Below are positions 9,776 through 21,103 of a DNA stretch of 64,000 nucleotides, in pieces. The stretch spans positions 284,564 to 348,563 of the forward strand of contig ML991795.1 in NCBI GenBank assembly GCA_010094025.1, given 5' to 3'. Position 1 is the first letter of the stretch; every line of letters starts with the position of its first letter. Position numbers and translations under genes: made by a program. This DNA comes from Viridothelium virens. Taxonomy: Eukaryota > Ascomycota > Dothideomycetes > Trypetheliales > Trypetheliaceae. The notes under the pieces are model-generated. The model had not been told where the DNA came from. It did no database searches and worked only from the letters and a program-made list of their open reading frames with translations.

Positions 9776-12494
9776 ACGCGTCAAGCCCATGAAACGATAC
9801 TATGATGAAGGAGTCGGTAGCATTTGGGATTCCGTCATAAGCTGTGCCGGACCAGACATCGTATTGCTTCGATCCTGCTTCACAAAGCCTTCTTGCTGAT
9901 ACTGCTATTGCCTCTTCGCTCCGAATACTGGCCTCGCGGAAGTGAGTTGTCCAATTTCGGGCAGAATAATGGAGTAAGGCAGAGAGGTCGGTCTTGAACA
10001 AATCCAAATCCAAATTAAGATACCAGATGCATCTCTCCGCAAGTATTCTGTTTGAAGCCTTTGGCTGTAGTGAATGTCTCCATTCAAGTCTCGATTCTTT
10101 TGACGACGCCGAGGAATCGTCCCGAACGAGAAATTCCTTCACAGTTTGATGCAGAAGGTAAATTTTCCGATCTATGATGACAACGATAAGGCCACACAAC
10201 TCACGAAGAGTGAATCGAAACCGCTCTTCAGGTTCCAACTCCTGTATAACGTCGTCGTATGATCTGTGAGTTTCCTCGATCGCCATTATCAGAGACACTT
10301 CTTTCAGAGACAGCGGTTCTGTAGCAGCAGTGACAATATGCAGAAGCCTCCTAGCCTTTACTATGTCTGGACTTCGGCCTAAAATCTTGTCGTAGGCATC
10401 ATCGACAGTTGGAGGTAATTGGCGTATTGCTCTACGGACGTTCCCTTTCGTGAAGCCCGGCATATTCTCAGGAACGTCCAGGGTGAGATGAACCCAGAGA
10501 TAAGTACGGTGACGGCGATCGACGGACGTGAGCTGTTCTTGTAGATAGATACCCTCGTCTTGCTTCAAATCCCTCATTCTAACCAAGTCCTCCACTCTGC
10601 TTTTGATTACGAGGTCTATCTCATGTGAAATCTCCCCAACTTCAGCCTCATCTTCACCACTTAAATGAATGGTAGGCAGACGATTCTCCAACTTTCGGAA
10701 CTGACGGCGTATATGATTGTATGGCCTGCTTGTTAACAAGAATTTGACTCTGAATTCCTTCTCGTTGGTGACGTAGAGGTTTCCCAATGCCTGCATGAGC
10801 CGGGATCGGTCCTCATCCTGGCACTCGTCCAAGGCGTCTAGGACGCAGACAATCTCTCCAGCGGCTGGGTTAGCCGCGACACTAGTAAATATACTCCACA
10901 AATCGTGAAATGACTGGACAAACGCATCTCCAATGGTATCCATCCTATCAAGTATCCAATCCTGTAGTAGATGAGGGCGGTTCAGAAAAAGCTGGCGTAA
11001 TATCGCGCAGACGGCATTCGCAGCGCTCTTTTGGTCTGGGAAATCATCCTTGAAAAAGAAGTAACAAGTAGTCCTTTTGCTTGTGCTCCGGAGAGTTTGG
11101 TCAACCAGATACTTTGCCAAGACCGACTTCCCACATCCTGGATCGGCAGACACCCAGAGAAGGCATGACCCTTGATTCTTGTTCCAGTTCTGGAAACGAG
11201 GATGGGAAGTGAACCATCCACATGTACCTGGTATGCGCTCGCAATTCCTCTCTTTACGATCTATATACGGACAGGTATAGAGCTTTTGGAGGAACTTGTT
11301 TGCTCTCTCGTCCCGAGCTAGCGATTTTGCCCATGTCTGCTGTTCCTCATGCTCGTTCAGAAACTCTTCAAACCGCCTTTTATGCGAAGGGAAAGCGGTT
11401 CGGTTGCCTTGAAATGAGCTCAGCGCCAGACGGATATTCTGTACCAGAGGATGGTATATACCAACCTCTCCAGGACTGATCTTGGCAATGTCGGAATGGT
11501 TGGAACTGGCAGATATTGAGATCTCATTTGACAGATACAGTCGGGCTGAATCCTCTGAAACCATCATTACCTCTGGACCAGTGCGTTTCCATGAGCCGTC
11601 GGGCTCTTGCTGAACAGTAGGTGTGGGAAGTTTTTCATAACAACTTATTATTATAGGCACACGATCCGCGACACGGTGAAAGCGGGCATTAAGAGCTTTG
11701 AGTGTCGGTGAGCCTGGCTTCAATTCTCGGATTAAATCCTCAGGAGGCTTCGCGGCTACGAGTGTCTCGAGATTTCTGACGTCTAATCCTCGATGAGGCG
11801 CTCCAAGAAAGACGATGCATGCAACGGGTAGGCGATTTGACTGAATTTCTACTTCTGCATCATCAATTAGAGCTTGTTTGATGATGAGACATCCAAGACT
11901 GTGTCCTATGAGAACGACTGGACGGTCTGTAACGTCATTTGATGCTCGCATGGCCCGCAATCGCTGGAGAAAGTCCGTTGCGTGATCGATAACATATCTT
12001 TGCATTTTACATTTGACTAGCTCGGATGGGTAACCGTACAAGAGAATCCGTGCATCCTTGATGTCTGAAGGCAGGCCATCCCGAAGCCAGACATAATCAT
12101 TCTTCGTTGCCCACGATCCGAAAGCATGGCCGGCAAGTCCGGTGACTGCCACGATCTCCACATCGGGTCGAGGGGGTTGGTGAAGAGGTGTGAATCCATA
12201 AAAATCTCGATCGACAGTCAACCCGTGAGTCGAGTTTGGCGCAGAGCAGAGCTTGGGACCATGCTCGAATGCATTTTCTCTGATAAACGAAATTGTGGCG
12301 GTGAGTTTACAATGCAACCAGGCTTCTTCCGTGGGTCCTTTCCCTCGCCTATGGCTCGCGGAAGGGACCAACGATCTCACGCGAATGTACGGTCGGTCCT
12401 CTGGGACGAAGTATTCAATCAGTGTTACTTCCGTTGTACCAGCCGGAATATTCTCAATTCTATAAGCCCATGGTCTTGCTACAGGTGGCCCCAT

Positions 12495-13554
12495 ACGTCT
12501 GAGCCAATGCTGGGATACTCGAAGCGAAAAGTAGTGCAAGCTGGTCAGCGCTTCAACCTTCACACTAAAGCTACATAAAAGCACATCCTTTGCATGACTT
12601 CCAGATCGGACGAGCGATGACCGTAGCTAAAGCACGGATCCACTAGGTCGTAGTGCACGAGTAGTCGGTAGAAAGGAGGTCCGGTCGGATGAAAGACGCT
12701 CTAGCAGCCCCTTTTCTTCCTGCTTTCTTATCAACATCAATAGTACCAGCTCAGCTATATATAGCAAGCGCGAGTCGATAGAAAATATCCAGATTTTGAT
12801 AAAAATCTAATAAGAAGAAGGGTTTGGAAGAGAGTGAGATGGACGAGTGGACTGGGTTGGCACGTTGGGAGGAAGGGAAAGTGGCCTTCTCTATTCGGAA
12901 GAATCTTTATCCGTGCACGACGAAAATGTCATAAGGTAATTGTGTAGTCGGTATCCGTACCTAGCAGTTTACAAGTTTTTTAGCTGGAGCCTGCAGCAAT
13001 TTGCCTTGGAACGCCAGCCTGCTCTATGACGGCCACGGCTTTAGCAGTCGGTGCTGCACGATGTCATTGTATACAGATGGTCTTTTCCACTGTCGCCTTT
13101 CCCCTATTCGTGGAGGAGGACAGGTCGCCCTTCGACGTATAATAAGGTCTAGAGTAAGGAGATTGGTGGCGGAGCTCTCCATGTTCAGCGATATCGTATT
13201 CTGAAGCGATCTACACGAGCGGAGCATCACAGCACCGAAGCCAGGTCACAACTGAGGCTGACTCTATCCCCCCTATCTTTGAAGGCAAGTTACGCAATGA
13301 AAAACTGCCACATAGAACCTAGTAGGAGGCAACAAAATTATGTAAAGTCGCAGAACACATTCAAACCCTAGCTTCTGGGGCCAAGAACAGATAGACGAAG
13401 CCGAGTACCTTATCTCACCTTTCGTTCGGGTCGCTACCTCTAGATACATGATGCGCTCATTCCCTTGCTGGACTACGGGGCTTATTAAACCAATCTTCCC
13501 ATTGTGACATACCTGTCTGAGGGAACAGTGTAGTAGAAGTAGTAGAATTAGCAT
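12495..13554. other. Upstream region of the NLR gene, partly duplicated at 15.3-15.6 kb
   Basis: No gene is supportable. The segment around 12756-12795 (CAGCTCAGCTATATATAGC and onward) has a close copy near 15499-15537, differing mostly by transitions. A TATA-like TATATATAG lies in this block, so it is probably the NLR promoter region. Confidence 0.55.
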
Positions 13555-14917
13555 TTGGTGAGGGAAGCGTTTGATTCCTTATCACCTCCAGTCACCGTTT
13601 TGCAGGAGGACTTGAGGAGTTCACGCCGACGGTGTGGCACAGTATCATGCAGCTGGCTATCGATGATAACGAGGTGTTCGAGCATCGTATCTGTATCTGA
13701 TGAGTCGGACACCATTTTTCGAGTGTTTCAAGATATGCAAAATGTACGGTCACAGACTATTACCGATGCCTTCTCTCATCTCCCCATGAATGGATCAACC
13801 TTGAGAACATTGAATTATGATCTTCGACGGCTCCCTTGTGATGGCCTTTATGTTAAGGAATATCACATGATGATGCCAGCGCATGCGTGATCGTGATAAC
13901 ATTTTAGCGTGTGTGAACCAAGTTCAAGCGCAGATTGATCCTAATTGTAACTGAATGGGAGGCATACAGTGGCGCTGCCACGTTACATCAGTGCCCTAGT
14001 TCAGGTTTTAGGGATCACAATTAATCATAGATTGAGACTCTTGGATTTCCGAGTCCAGGATCTCGCTGGGTCTTCACAAGACTTTGAGTGCCGAGTTCTT
14101 GCTGCTCTAGGCAGTCCTTTCGGGCAAGCCTTCCTAATGCGAGACCTATCAGAGCCGTCCCGTCGCCAGCACAGAGCTATGGTCGCATTTCCGGTTTGCA
14201 GTTCGGAGACCTTTCCTGCCGGCGAAGCCCAATTGATGTCCCCTGAAGCTATCGCGGAAGCAGAACTTCCAGATGTTTTGAGTGAACACTTGGTCAATCC
14301 ACTACATCTCTAAAGCCACAGACTTACTCATAGCAGGCGATGACCATGAAGAACCGCTGACGCCTGCCATTACTTCATGGCCACCGCAAGCAGGAAGTTC
14401 CGCGCAACATGAACTAGCTCTTGATGATTTCGTTGCCTTTTGCATTGACAGAGGAGACCGCGTTCTTCTCCCACGCCGACCCCGAGCTCGAAGCCTGTCG
14501 CAGCCATCGGTTAGAGTTGATCCGTCATCGCACGAGCCAGCCTTGGATGATGGAAGTCAGAACGCGGTTCCAGAGCCTACGGCTACTCGATGCGGCCGTT
14601 CAGCCTCGGCGGGAGATTTACGGCAAGCAGATCCTCAACACTCTTTTCCTACACCGGCCGACCAGGATAGTGTTCACTTCAGTCCAACCAGCTCGTCAAT
14701 TCAAGTTCAAGCCGAGTTGGGCACCGGTCTCAGGCGCATAGCGAATGAGTGTCGAACCAAAATCCAGCCGGTGAAGAATCTTTTGCGGAACGGCCCCAAG
14801 CAGATGTCAACGCACATAGCCTCACCTTCTGATCAAGGTCAAGGAGAACGGGAGTCCGACGCCACCCTTGAAGCGGTCGTGGAGGAAAGGAAATGTACGA
14901 TCTTGGCTGTGGGTTGA
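13555..14917 (+). other. Unrecognised open frames, possibly fragments of a decayed gene
   Basis: Open frames at 13555-13890, 13969-14313, 14282-14917 and 14421-14741 overlap in different phases. The frames at 13969-14313 and 14421-14741 have plausible protein-like composition, for example PFGQAFLMRDLSEPSRRQH and RTRFQSLRLLDAAVQPRRE. I recognise no family and no credible exon chain joins them. Given the relics on either side, I suspect a decayed gene. Confidence 0.25.
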
Positions 14918-15159
14918 AGAAGTGGAAAAGTGGTGGTGGCGTTGTCAGGGGAAAGAGATTTAATCGTGCAGTTGTCATGCAAGCTGCCTGCAATGCGCAT
15001 CATGGACTCATCCTTGGCACAAGATACAAATATAATCCAATAATGTCTATTGAGCTCGAACTTTGAGGCATCGCAGAGAGTGATGGTCAGGGCGTGGATG
15101 CGATGAATCAGTTCCATGGTGAGATCTGCGTTGCTATCCCTCGAGATGTTATGTGCGTA

Positions 15160-15600
15160 TATCCTCAGCTATGAGGTAGAAGTCTCGACTAAGCAGGAAC
15201 CCATATCGATACTCGTGGGAGCTTACAAAGTAGCCAGGCTTCTTTCGTGGAACCTTTGCCTTGTCTATAAGGGCACGCTGAAGGTGCCGACGATCTCCCA
15301 GGAATGTACGGGGAGACATACCTGCCTTAACTACAGGTGGTTCCATCCCCGATCTGCATATCCATAGAACTGGATGTCTTGTGCGCAGATCTCCCATTTT
15401 CTTTCCTCTCGCTGTTTCATCTCATCCTCTTCGAGTCCCTTCTCCTCGTTACTTTCAAGAAAATTTGAGTGGCGCTCTGTTGCACCATCGCAATTACAGC
15501 TCAGCTATATGTAGCGAGCGTGAGTTGACGGAAAGGAGCCAAATAACAAAGATTAGGTTTGTTGAGAAGAGGGAATTGGCGGAGGTGGCGGGAACAGAGA
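15160..15600 (-). pseudogene. Relic of a second NLR 5' end plus promoter, internally deleted
   Basis: ATG at 15346-15344 begins MEPPVVKA, matching the MGPPVARP start of the NLR at 12494. About 25 codons are then missing, and homology resumes as PYIPGRSSAPSACPYRQGKG followed by STKEAWLLCKL, matching PYIRVRSLVPSASHRRGKG and PTEEAWLHCKL. Upstream, 15347-15560 also resembles the NLR leader, including the CAGCTCAGCTATAT block. Homology to the NLR fades after KL, so the lipase, NACHT and repeats are absent. The fragment has the same orientation as the intact copy and lies about 2.8 kb from it. It is either a failed tandem duplication or the remnant of a former paralogue. Confidence 0.65.
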
Positions 15601-15690
15601 ACCTTGCTTGGGCTGGGAGCTCCGTCTCAGTCTTATAATCTGCGATTTTCTGGCGAGAGCACGGACCAGATTGTGCTATTCTATGCCTTA

Positions 15691-15893
15691 TAAGGTACCT
15701 TACCGCGGAGGGGGGGTTCCTCAACTGGTAATTAATACAGTGTTATTTGAACTTTACTGTTGTGACCATGTTGACCCATGTTAATACCGCCTTAACATGG
15801 GCCAATGTGGTCATACCAGTAAAGTTGAATTGACATTGTATTAATTGCTCCATACCAGTTGAGGAACCCCCCAAGCGCGGTAGGGTAAGGTTT
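15691..15893. mobile_element. Foldback MITE of about 200 bp with long terminal inverted repeats
   Basis: The left arm (GGGGGGTTCCTCAACTGGT, then ATTAATACAGTG and GAACTTTACTG) is matched by the reverse complement of the right arm (ACCAGTTGAGGAACCCCCC preceded by CATTGTATTAAT). The arms extend outwards to an ACCTTACC...CCGCG sequence at both ends and inwards to TTAACATGGG near 15788. The right arm holds about 8 extra bases (ATGGAGCA-like) relative to the left. Both ends are near TA dinucleotides. There is no coding capacity. This is the structure of a non-autonomous DNA transposon that can fold into a hairpin. Confidence 0.8.
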
Positions 15894-15943
15894 ATCTTTG
15901 AGCAAACGCGTCGCTCCGGCCCGGCCCCCGGGGCAGCAGTTTA

Positions 15944-16010
15944 CAGTCATGCGAAAAAAGTGTCCGCTCGCTGGCGCGGGAAAATTGCTGGGGGTTGCCC
16001 GGACACTTTT
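15944..16010 (+). mobile_element. Short element with TIRs AAAGTGTCCG/CGGACACTTT, copy 1
   Basis: About 50 bp bounded by AAGTGTCCGCTCGC and GTTGCCCGGACACTTTT, with a further flanking CAGTCATGCG. A second copy lies in the opposite orientation at 26883-26948 with about five differences, most of them transitions. The size and structure suit a minimal MITE or a solo terminal repeat of a larger DNA transposon. Confidence 0.65.
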
Positions 16011-16141
16011 GTCCTGTTAGAGTACTGTACCTTGGAACACCACTGGGCAGTCTGCCCTTTCGTCGGCCACGCGCTTCAAGTCTCGATCGCCAGACACTCT
16101 ATGTACTCGGTCAATTAGGTTAGCGCACCGGATTTGGGAAT

Positions 16142-19100
16142 ATGGACCCGCTATCGCTTGCAGGTGCCATCATCTCCTTCTCAGGATTTGCCGGGTAAGT
16201 TTTGGAAGGAATTCAATCTCTATGTCATTTCCTCGCGAAAGTCAAGGATGCTCCTCATGACATTCAACGCCTCTCCCACGAGCTCCAAAACTTACGACAG
16301 TCACTTCAAGACACTCAAGACTGTCAAAAAGCAGCACAGACTGTGCATCCAGCTCTAGTAGACGCTGCAAAGCTCTGCCGCGACGTGGTGAGCCCTTTGT
16401 GTATCAGAATTAGTCGTTATGAAAAAAGTCTCTCTTCTGGCAATATGACGCGGCAATGGGCAAGAGTCAAATCCGCATTTACGGAAGTGAAAACCAGCAA
16501 GATGATCGAGGACGTACAGCGCGCCCGAACTACTCTGCTGGACGCAAGGATGATGCAACTGCATGCCGACACATCCAAAAATTTTCGGCAACAAGCAGGG
16601 CTCTCAAATCTTGCATTGTCTCGACTTGAAAATCTATCTACCGGTGTCAAGTCAGTGTCTATCTCAACCTCTCAACACACACTACTCGCGGATGAAACAA
16701 GGCAAGCCGCTACAAAAACATCAAATACAGTGGAAAGGCAATTGCTACCGGTGATTCACAGCATGCAACGACAGCTGCAAGATAGTGAAGCACGTATAGC
16801 AACAGTCAGCGAGGATATACAGCATCTTCGAGCAGGCCAAGAGACCAACAGCGCCATTCTTAGTAGCACTTTCAATGTAACTAGAGCGAACATTGATCAG
16901 ATGGAATCTGCCATGGGAACTTTACCCCAACTGCTGATCGACATGAAAGGTGTCAAATCTTCTGTGCACAAAGTACTTCAGCATCAACGGACCTCTGAAA
17001 CCCTCGTTGATGCTGCCTTTGAGAAAGCAGTTAGTATAGCAGTTACAAATGCTTTGTCTCAGCCTGCGCTTGACTCTCCCATGGACCGGGGTTTGTCGAC
17101 ATCTCGTGTTGAGCCTGGTCACAACGGGGTCCGAAAGAAGCTTCTGTACTCGTATAGCAAGGCCTATTGGTTTGGTTATCTATCCGCAATGTCAACCCGG
17201 ACAGCGACTGGCACAGATGATCACGGCAACCTTTCCTTCACTATATCTACGGACGTTATCTTCACTCCTGCCCGATGGGTCTCTCGATGGATAGCGCGAC
17301 TTGAATTGCTCAAGTGCCTATTCTCAACCCGGCTGAACACCTGGGTTATTAGGACCTCGAAGGTTTTAAAAGATGAAGATACCTCATTGCTGGCTAAGCT
17401 TCTATTACATGGGACTTCTGAGCAGTTTCAGAGCGTTGTGCGCAAACGAGATATCCGTCCCAACGATCTTATCTTATCCAATGATGACGGGATCAGTTTG
17501 CTCCAAGTGTGCGTGGACTGGCTCTCCATTGTGGGCCTTGACTCGGATGAATTTATTGATGATAAGGCATCCGAGTTTGTACACGAGCAATTCTCACCGT
17601 TCGGAAGCCTGGAGGGAGCTAAATATGCCATTAAGCGCGATATTATTCCTCACCGCGCCGAAGTTGTGAAAAGAATTGGAGAGACATGTTTATGGCTTCT
17701 AGACTACGACACCTGTGGAGCCATATCTTGGTGAGCTTCAAGTCCACTTTCCTTACCACTTGTGACTACTGTTCCGTAGCCTCTGAGAATTAGGCGTGTC
17801 ACTAGATGAGTTATAATTAAATTTATCTCCAGGTAATTCGCTAACAGCGTTCTGCAGGGTCCCTTGCTTGATCGCCGAATTAGTGAGTCTTTTCGACGAT
17901 TTCGACGACCCGAGCAAGCAAACTATTTTTTCAACCATCTTTTCTCGACTTTCCATGGTTTCCTCTGGCAATCCTTTTCATGGCTTTACAAATCCGAGGG
18001 AGTACATCTATCTTGATGATCTTGTCGAATTAGCTCTTCGAGGTACGAGCCGAGAGTCTCAATGTATCGAACTCCTTGCGATCCTACACTCCATTTGGAA
18101 TTCAACGGCCTACTGCAATTTGGATGAATCGCTGGCATGCTCTAACATTTTCGATGTCCCAATAGACGAGGAAATTTGTTACAATCGCACAAGAACCCTA
18201 GCGAAAAGTGCCACTTCCAGCAAAATCTGGCTTGCAGGCGATGTAAATTAGACTGCCCTGATGCACCAGTTGGTGTTCGAAATAATCCGGGGGGCACTTG
18301 CAGTATCTAGCCCATTATCAAGAATGCCCTTCCACAAGTTCTTCCACGTTGAAGACTCGGCCCACGTACCCTTTCCACATTTGATTTGGATGGGACCGCC
18401 CCGAATTAGGTTTCACGCCTTGACGGCAAGAAACATATCGAAGATTCTTGAGATAGACCACGATGTGGTATTGACCAACAATGGAGTGGATTTAAGCCTG
18501 ACAGCGGCACAGTGGCACGTCCTCGACGTCTGGGCCGCCGCATTGGCCCTTCATGGGCTTCAGCCAGGTATCATCCTACCGCCCACACTGAATACTCTCA
18601 TTCGAACGGAATACAACCCACTAGCATATACAAGCACTGCTGATGGAGCCTTTGTTGCGGTCTGTAGTGAATGTGATATGGGGAAAGTATGTCTCGTGAT
18701 GAACGAGATTCGAAATAAGCCTCCGAGTGGGATCCTGGAGGATTGTAGGCTACGTGAAGGCGAAATGGATGAGGAATGGTGGGAGGCAGAGGCCGAACTA
18801 ATTCAGAAAACTAACAACTACCTCACAGGATTGACCCGTGATTGGCAGCATAGAACCCGCCGCGATAGCAACGGTCGTGGTGTGCACTGCCAAATCAAGA
18901 CTTCTCCTGTCGAAGTGATTCATAACACGCCTGAAAATCATTTGACGAATGGTTTGGTGAAGGAAGACTTTTGGAACCGCCCGGCTGAGAATACATACGA
19001 GCTCCGACCGCTCAGCGATGGAGGAATTGAATTATTCATTGAGATAGATGACGTTGATGCGCCTTGGGAGACCCTCCGCCAAAACACTAGATCTGAAGGG

Positions 19101-19163
19101 CAATTCCGGGATGCTTATCCTGGGATAATATCGGACCTAGAAAATTGGTATCCAGACAAATGA
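16142..19163 (+). pseudogene. STAND-like protein gene with Helo-like N-terminal domain, broken by two in-frame stops
   Basis: ATG at 16142 starts MDPLSLAGAIISFSGFAG, the typical opening of the fungal STAND N-terminal (Helo-like) domain. TAA at 16196-16198 interrupts it, and the same frame continues VLEGIQSLCHFLAKVKDA, as expected of the domain. A 127-nt intron at 17731-17857 restores the frame. A second in-frame stop, TAG at 18249-18251, precedes another 300 codons ending at 19163. Without the two stops the frame is 965 codons. The first 300 residues are helical and coiled-coil-like, the middle carries ankyrin-like helices (LLAKLLLHGTSEQFQSVV), and the last part is unrecognised. Both stops are one C-to-T step from CAA/CAG. 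The first stop also creates the donor-like GTAAGT, but no suitable acceptor follows. Confidence 0.7.
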
Positions 19164-19169
19164 ATGCAC

Positions 19170-20059
19170 TTTCGATAGACAAAGAAAGAGCACCAGGATA
19201 AGGGAGATGAGCGCAGTGTCCACATCATCATCTTCGACGAGCTGAACGCCGTCTACAAACAGCGGGGATTAGGGACCTGATGGTGGTATAGGTGTTGGTG
19301 ACAGCGTATTTAACCAACTGCTATCTAAATTGGTTGGAGTGGACCCGCTCAAAAATATCCTGCTGATTGGCATGACAAACCGGAAGGTATGATTGACGAT
19401 CCGCTCTTTCGACCTGATCGCCTTGAAGTCCATCAGGAGATCTCTCTCCCAGATGAGTCTGGTCGACTCGAACTTCTCAAATTCACACTTCAAGATGAGG
19501 ACAATTGGTCTGTTGGACCTGACGTCAACCTAGAGGAGTTGGTACGGCTCACAAAGAATCTCTCGGGCGCCAAGCTCAACGGTATTATCAAGACGGCGAC
19601 TTTGTTTTCTTTCTCATGGCACACCGAGATCGCGCAGCTGGCTGCCGTCAAGCAGGAAGTGGAAGACATGAAGCTCAACCGTAGTGCCTTCATGCAGGCT
19701 CTGACCGAGGTCCGTCACGCTTACGGCGTATCCGAGGCAGGGCTAGAGGAAGCCGTCAGATTGAGTATCATACACCACACCACAGCCCTCATGTCGACGG
19801 CGCGCATCATCTCCCAGATGGCGCCGTCGACATGATCAGGGAGAACCCGAATAAATTCAGCACCTCTGTGCTTTTCCATGGACCCGAGGCTTCGGGTAAG
19901 ACCGCATTGGCAACGCACATTGCAATGCAGTCCGGCTTTCCGTGTATCAAGATGGTCATGCCAGCAAATCTGGTAGGATATCGGGACGACCTCGCCAAGA
20001 AAGATTACGTTCACAAGGCTTTCACAGAAGTAGTCCAGAACTATCGTTTACTGATTGTC
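19170..20059 (+). pseudogene. sec18: Truncated copy of the Sec18/NSF ATPase (end of D1 and start of D2)
   Basis: The fragment starts within 10 nt of the preceding gene's stop. It reads HIIIFDELNAVYKQRG (D1 Walker B), then after a frameshift [19 protein letters not shown] and LLIGMTNRK, then after another shift [18 protein letters not shown] and LPDESGRLELL. A further change of frame near 19830 leads to the D2 P-loop GPEASGKTALA and SGFPCIKM. Homology stops abruptly near 20059, inside D2, where the 3' end of the minus-strand F-box gene begins. Sec18 is the AAA ATPase that disassembles SNARE complexes. This copy lacks its N domain, the D1 P-loop and most of D2, so it cannot be functional. A complete sec18 is presumably elsewhere in the genome. 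Confidence 0.8.
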
Positions 20060-21103
20060 AAAGGACGTAGAGAGGCTCGAGATTTCAGACTCTGACTCTG
20101 CGTCGGAGTTGTCCGTTATAGTCGCCCCGTCGGCGTCCCAAGGCTTGTGCTCGTAGATGTCTTCAGTCAGCAGCATATGCTTGCCCGTCAAGACATCCAC
20201 GGACAGCAGCTCGAACTTTGGGATCGAGTGGGATAAGATGCGGAATATCTTGGGAGATTCCATGTTGGCAGCGAGGATCTTGGCTTGAGTCTCCAAACCT
20301 GTTTTCATTTCAAGGAAATTTAAGTCCAAGGCATTACAACTGAGAGAATGTGGTGGTGCTGTTGCAATTTCCGGTCCCTCCGATAGATCGAGATTAATGA
20401 TAACCTCGCTTAGGCGTAGGCTACTTTCATGATCTAGAGGTCTCAAGACGTCCGCGCAGATTCTACGCATGCGTAATCGAAGTCGCCTTAGCACCGTGAG
20501 AAGAGCGCCGATGTCAGGGCAGATGTGGAAGGGGACGTGGCCCCCTGGGTGCGACAGCAATGAGCTTCCACAGAGATCCAGGTCCAGTACTGTCAGATTT
20601 TTGACTGGCAGGAAAGGCTTTATGCCAGGTATTGTGAGATAATCGTGGCGGGGCAGCTGTGCAATGATGGGGTAAACCTCGCTCGAGGCGTGGATTCGCA
20701 CTGTGCGTAGCTTGGGACAATCTTGGGCCAGACTAGCGAGTTTCTTAAGATCGATCTCGAAGGTTGCTGTCCAGTCTGTGAGTGTATGGCGTCCGTCATC
20801 GCCACCTCTAAATAGGTTCCACCGCTGATCTGGTATCGCGCTCGAGTCCTCGTACCCCATCAGCCGAAGGGTCAGACTTTCCATAGTGTCTTTTATCAGC
20901 CGTATGTCGACCGCGTCCCATGAACGCATCATACGTTGAAGAGTCCCTTGAGAGAGGTTAAGATCCTTGAAACAAACAAGACGAGCGAATTGAAACCATT
21001 GCTTGCAGATAGTTAGGCGAGCTATCTTCTCGCAGAAGAAAGACGAGCCTGCGCAGTCAAGAATCTGCAGCAGAGTCTCTGCGGGCAATTGCAAGAGGGA
21101 CAT
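20048..21103 (-). CDS. F-box protein, 351 aa, intact
   Basis: A single uninterrupted frame starts at ATG 21103. The N terminus is an F-box (LQLPAETLLQILDCAGSSFF, then CKQWFQFARLVCF), which would recruit the protein to an SCF ubiquitin ligase. The middle has leucine-rich segments such as FLPVKNLTVLDLDLCGSSLL and LLTVLRRLRLRMRRI, suggesting a degenerate LRR substrate-binding fold. The C terminus is acidic and Ser-rich. The last codons (about 20048-20060) coincide with the breakpoint of the Sec18 relic, so the native end may have been replaced when the two sequences were joined. It is unrelated in sequence to the F-box pseudogene at 2710-3768 beyond the F-box itself. Confidence 0.7.
   Translation of the reverse strand: MSLLQLPAETLLQILDCAGSSFFCEKIARLTICKQWFQFARLVCFKDLNLSQGTLQRMMRSWDAVDIRLIKDTMESLTLRLMGYEDSSAIPDQRWNLFRGGDDGRHTLTDWTATFEIDLKKLASLAQDCPKLRTVRIHASSEVYPIIAQLPRHDYLTIPGIKPFLPVKNLTVLDLDLCGSSLLSHPGGHVPFHICPDIGALLTVLRRLRLRMRRICADVLRPLDHESSLRLSEVIINLDLSEGPEIATAPPHSLSCNALDLNFLEMKTGLETQAKILAANMESPKIFRILSHSIPKFELLSVDVLTGKHMLLTEDIYEHKPWDADGATITDNSDAESESEISSLSTSFDNQ

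Larger units (their letters stand above)
8902..12494 (-). pseudogene. NLR gene: SesB-type alpha/beta hydrolase, NACHT and ankyrin repeats; distal repeats frameshifted, assembly gap inside
   Basis: I take the start at ATG 12494-12492 (MGPPVARPWAYRIENIPAG); an upstream GTG is less likely. Residues about 100-330 are an alpha/beta hydrolase of the SesB type (VTGLAGHAFGSW, nucleophile elbow GHSLG near 196). NACHT follows, with Walker A DPGCGKS near 451, Walker B VCVLDALDE near 553 and LLTSRPY after it. Ankyrin units of 34 residues start near residue 898. The architecture is a fungal STAND receptor of the non-self-recognition type. A 100-N gap at 9438-9537 interrupts the repeats. Beyond it, ankyrin homology continues only by changing frame three times: one extra base in a C run at about 9383, a 2-nt deletion at about 9145, and a shift at about 8975. 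Homology ends at TGA 8902-8904. The lipase-NACHT part is uninterrupted, so a truncated receptor could still be made. Confidence 0.85.

Noticed and set aside
13969-14917. A continuous gene made from the overlapping frames
   Set aside because: No intron pair joins them sensibly and no family is recognised; kept only as possible fragments.
16190-16260. An intron starting at GTAAGT 16195 that would remove the stop
   Set aside because: The same frame continues with family-like residues right after the stop, and no acceptor at normal distance preserves the domain.
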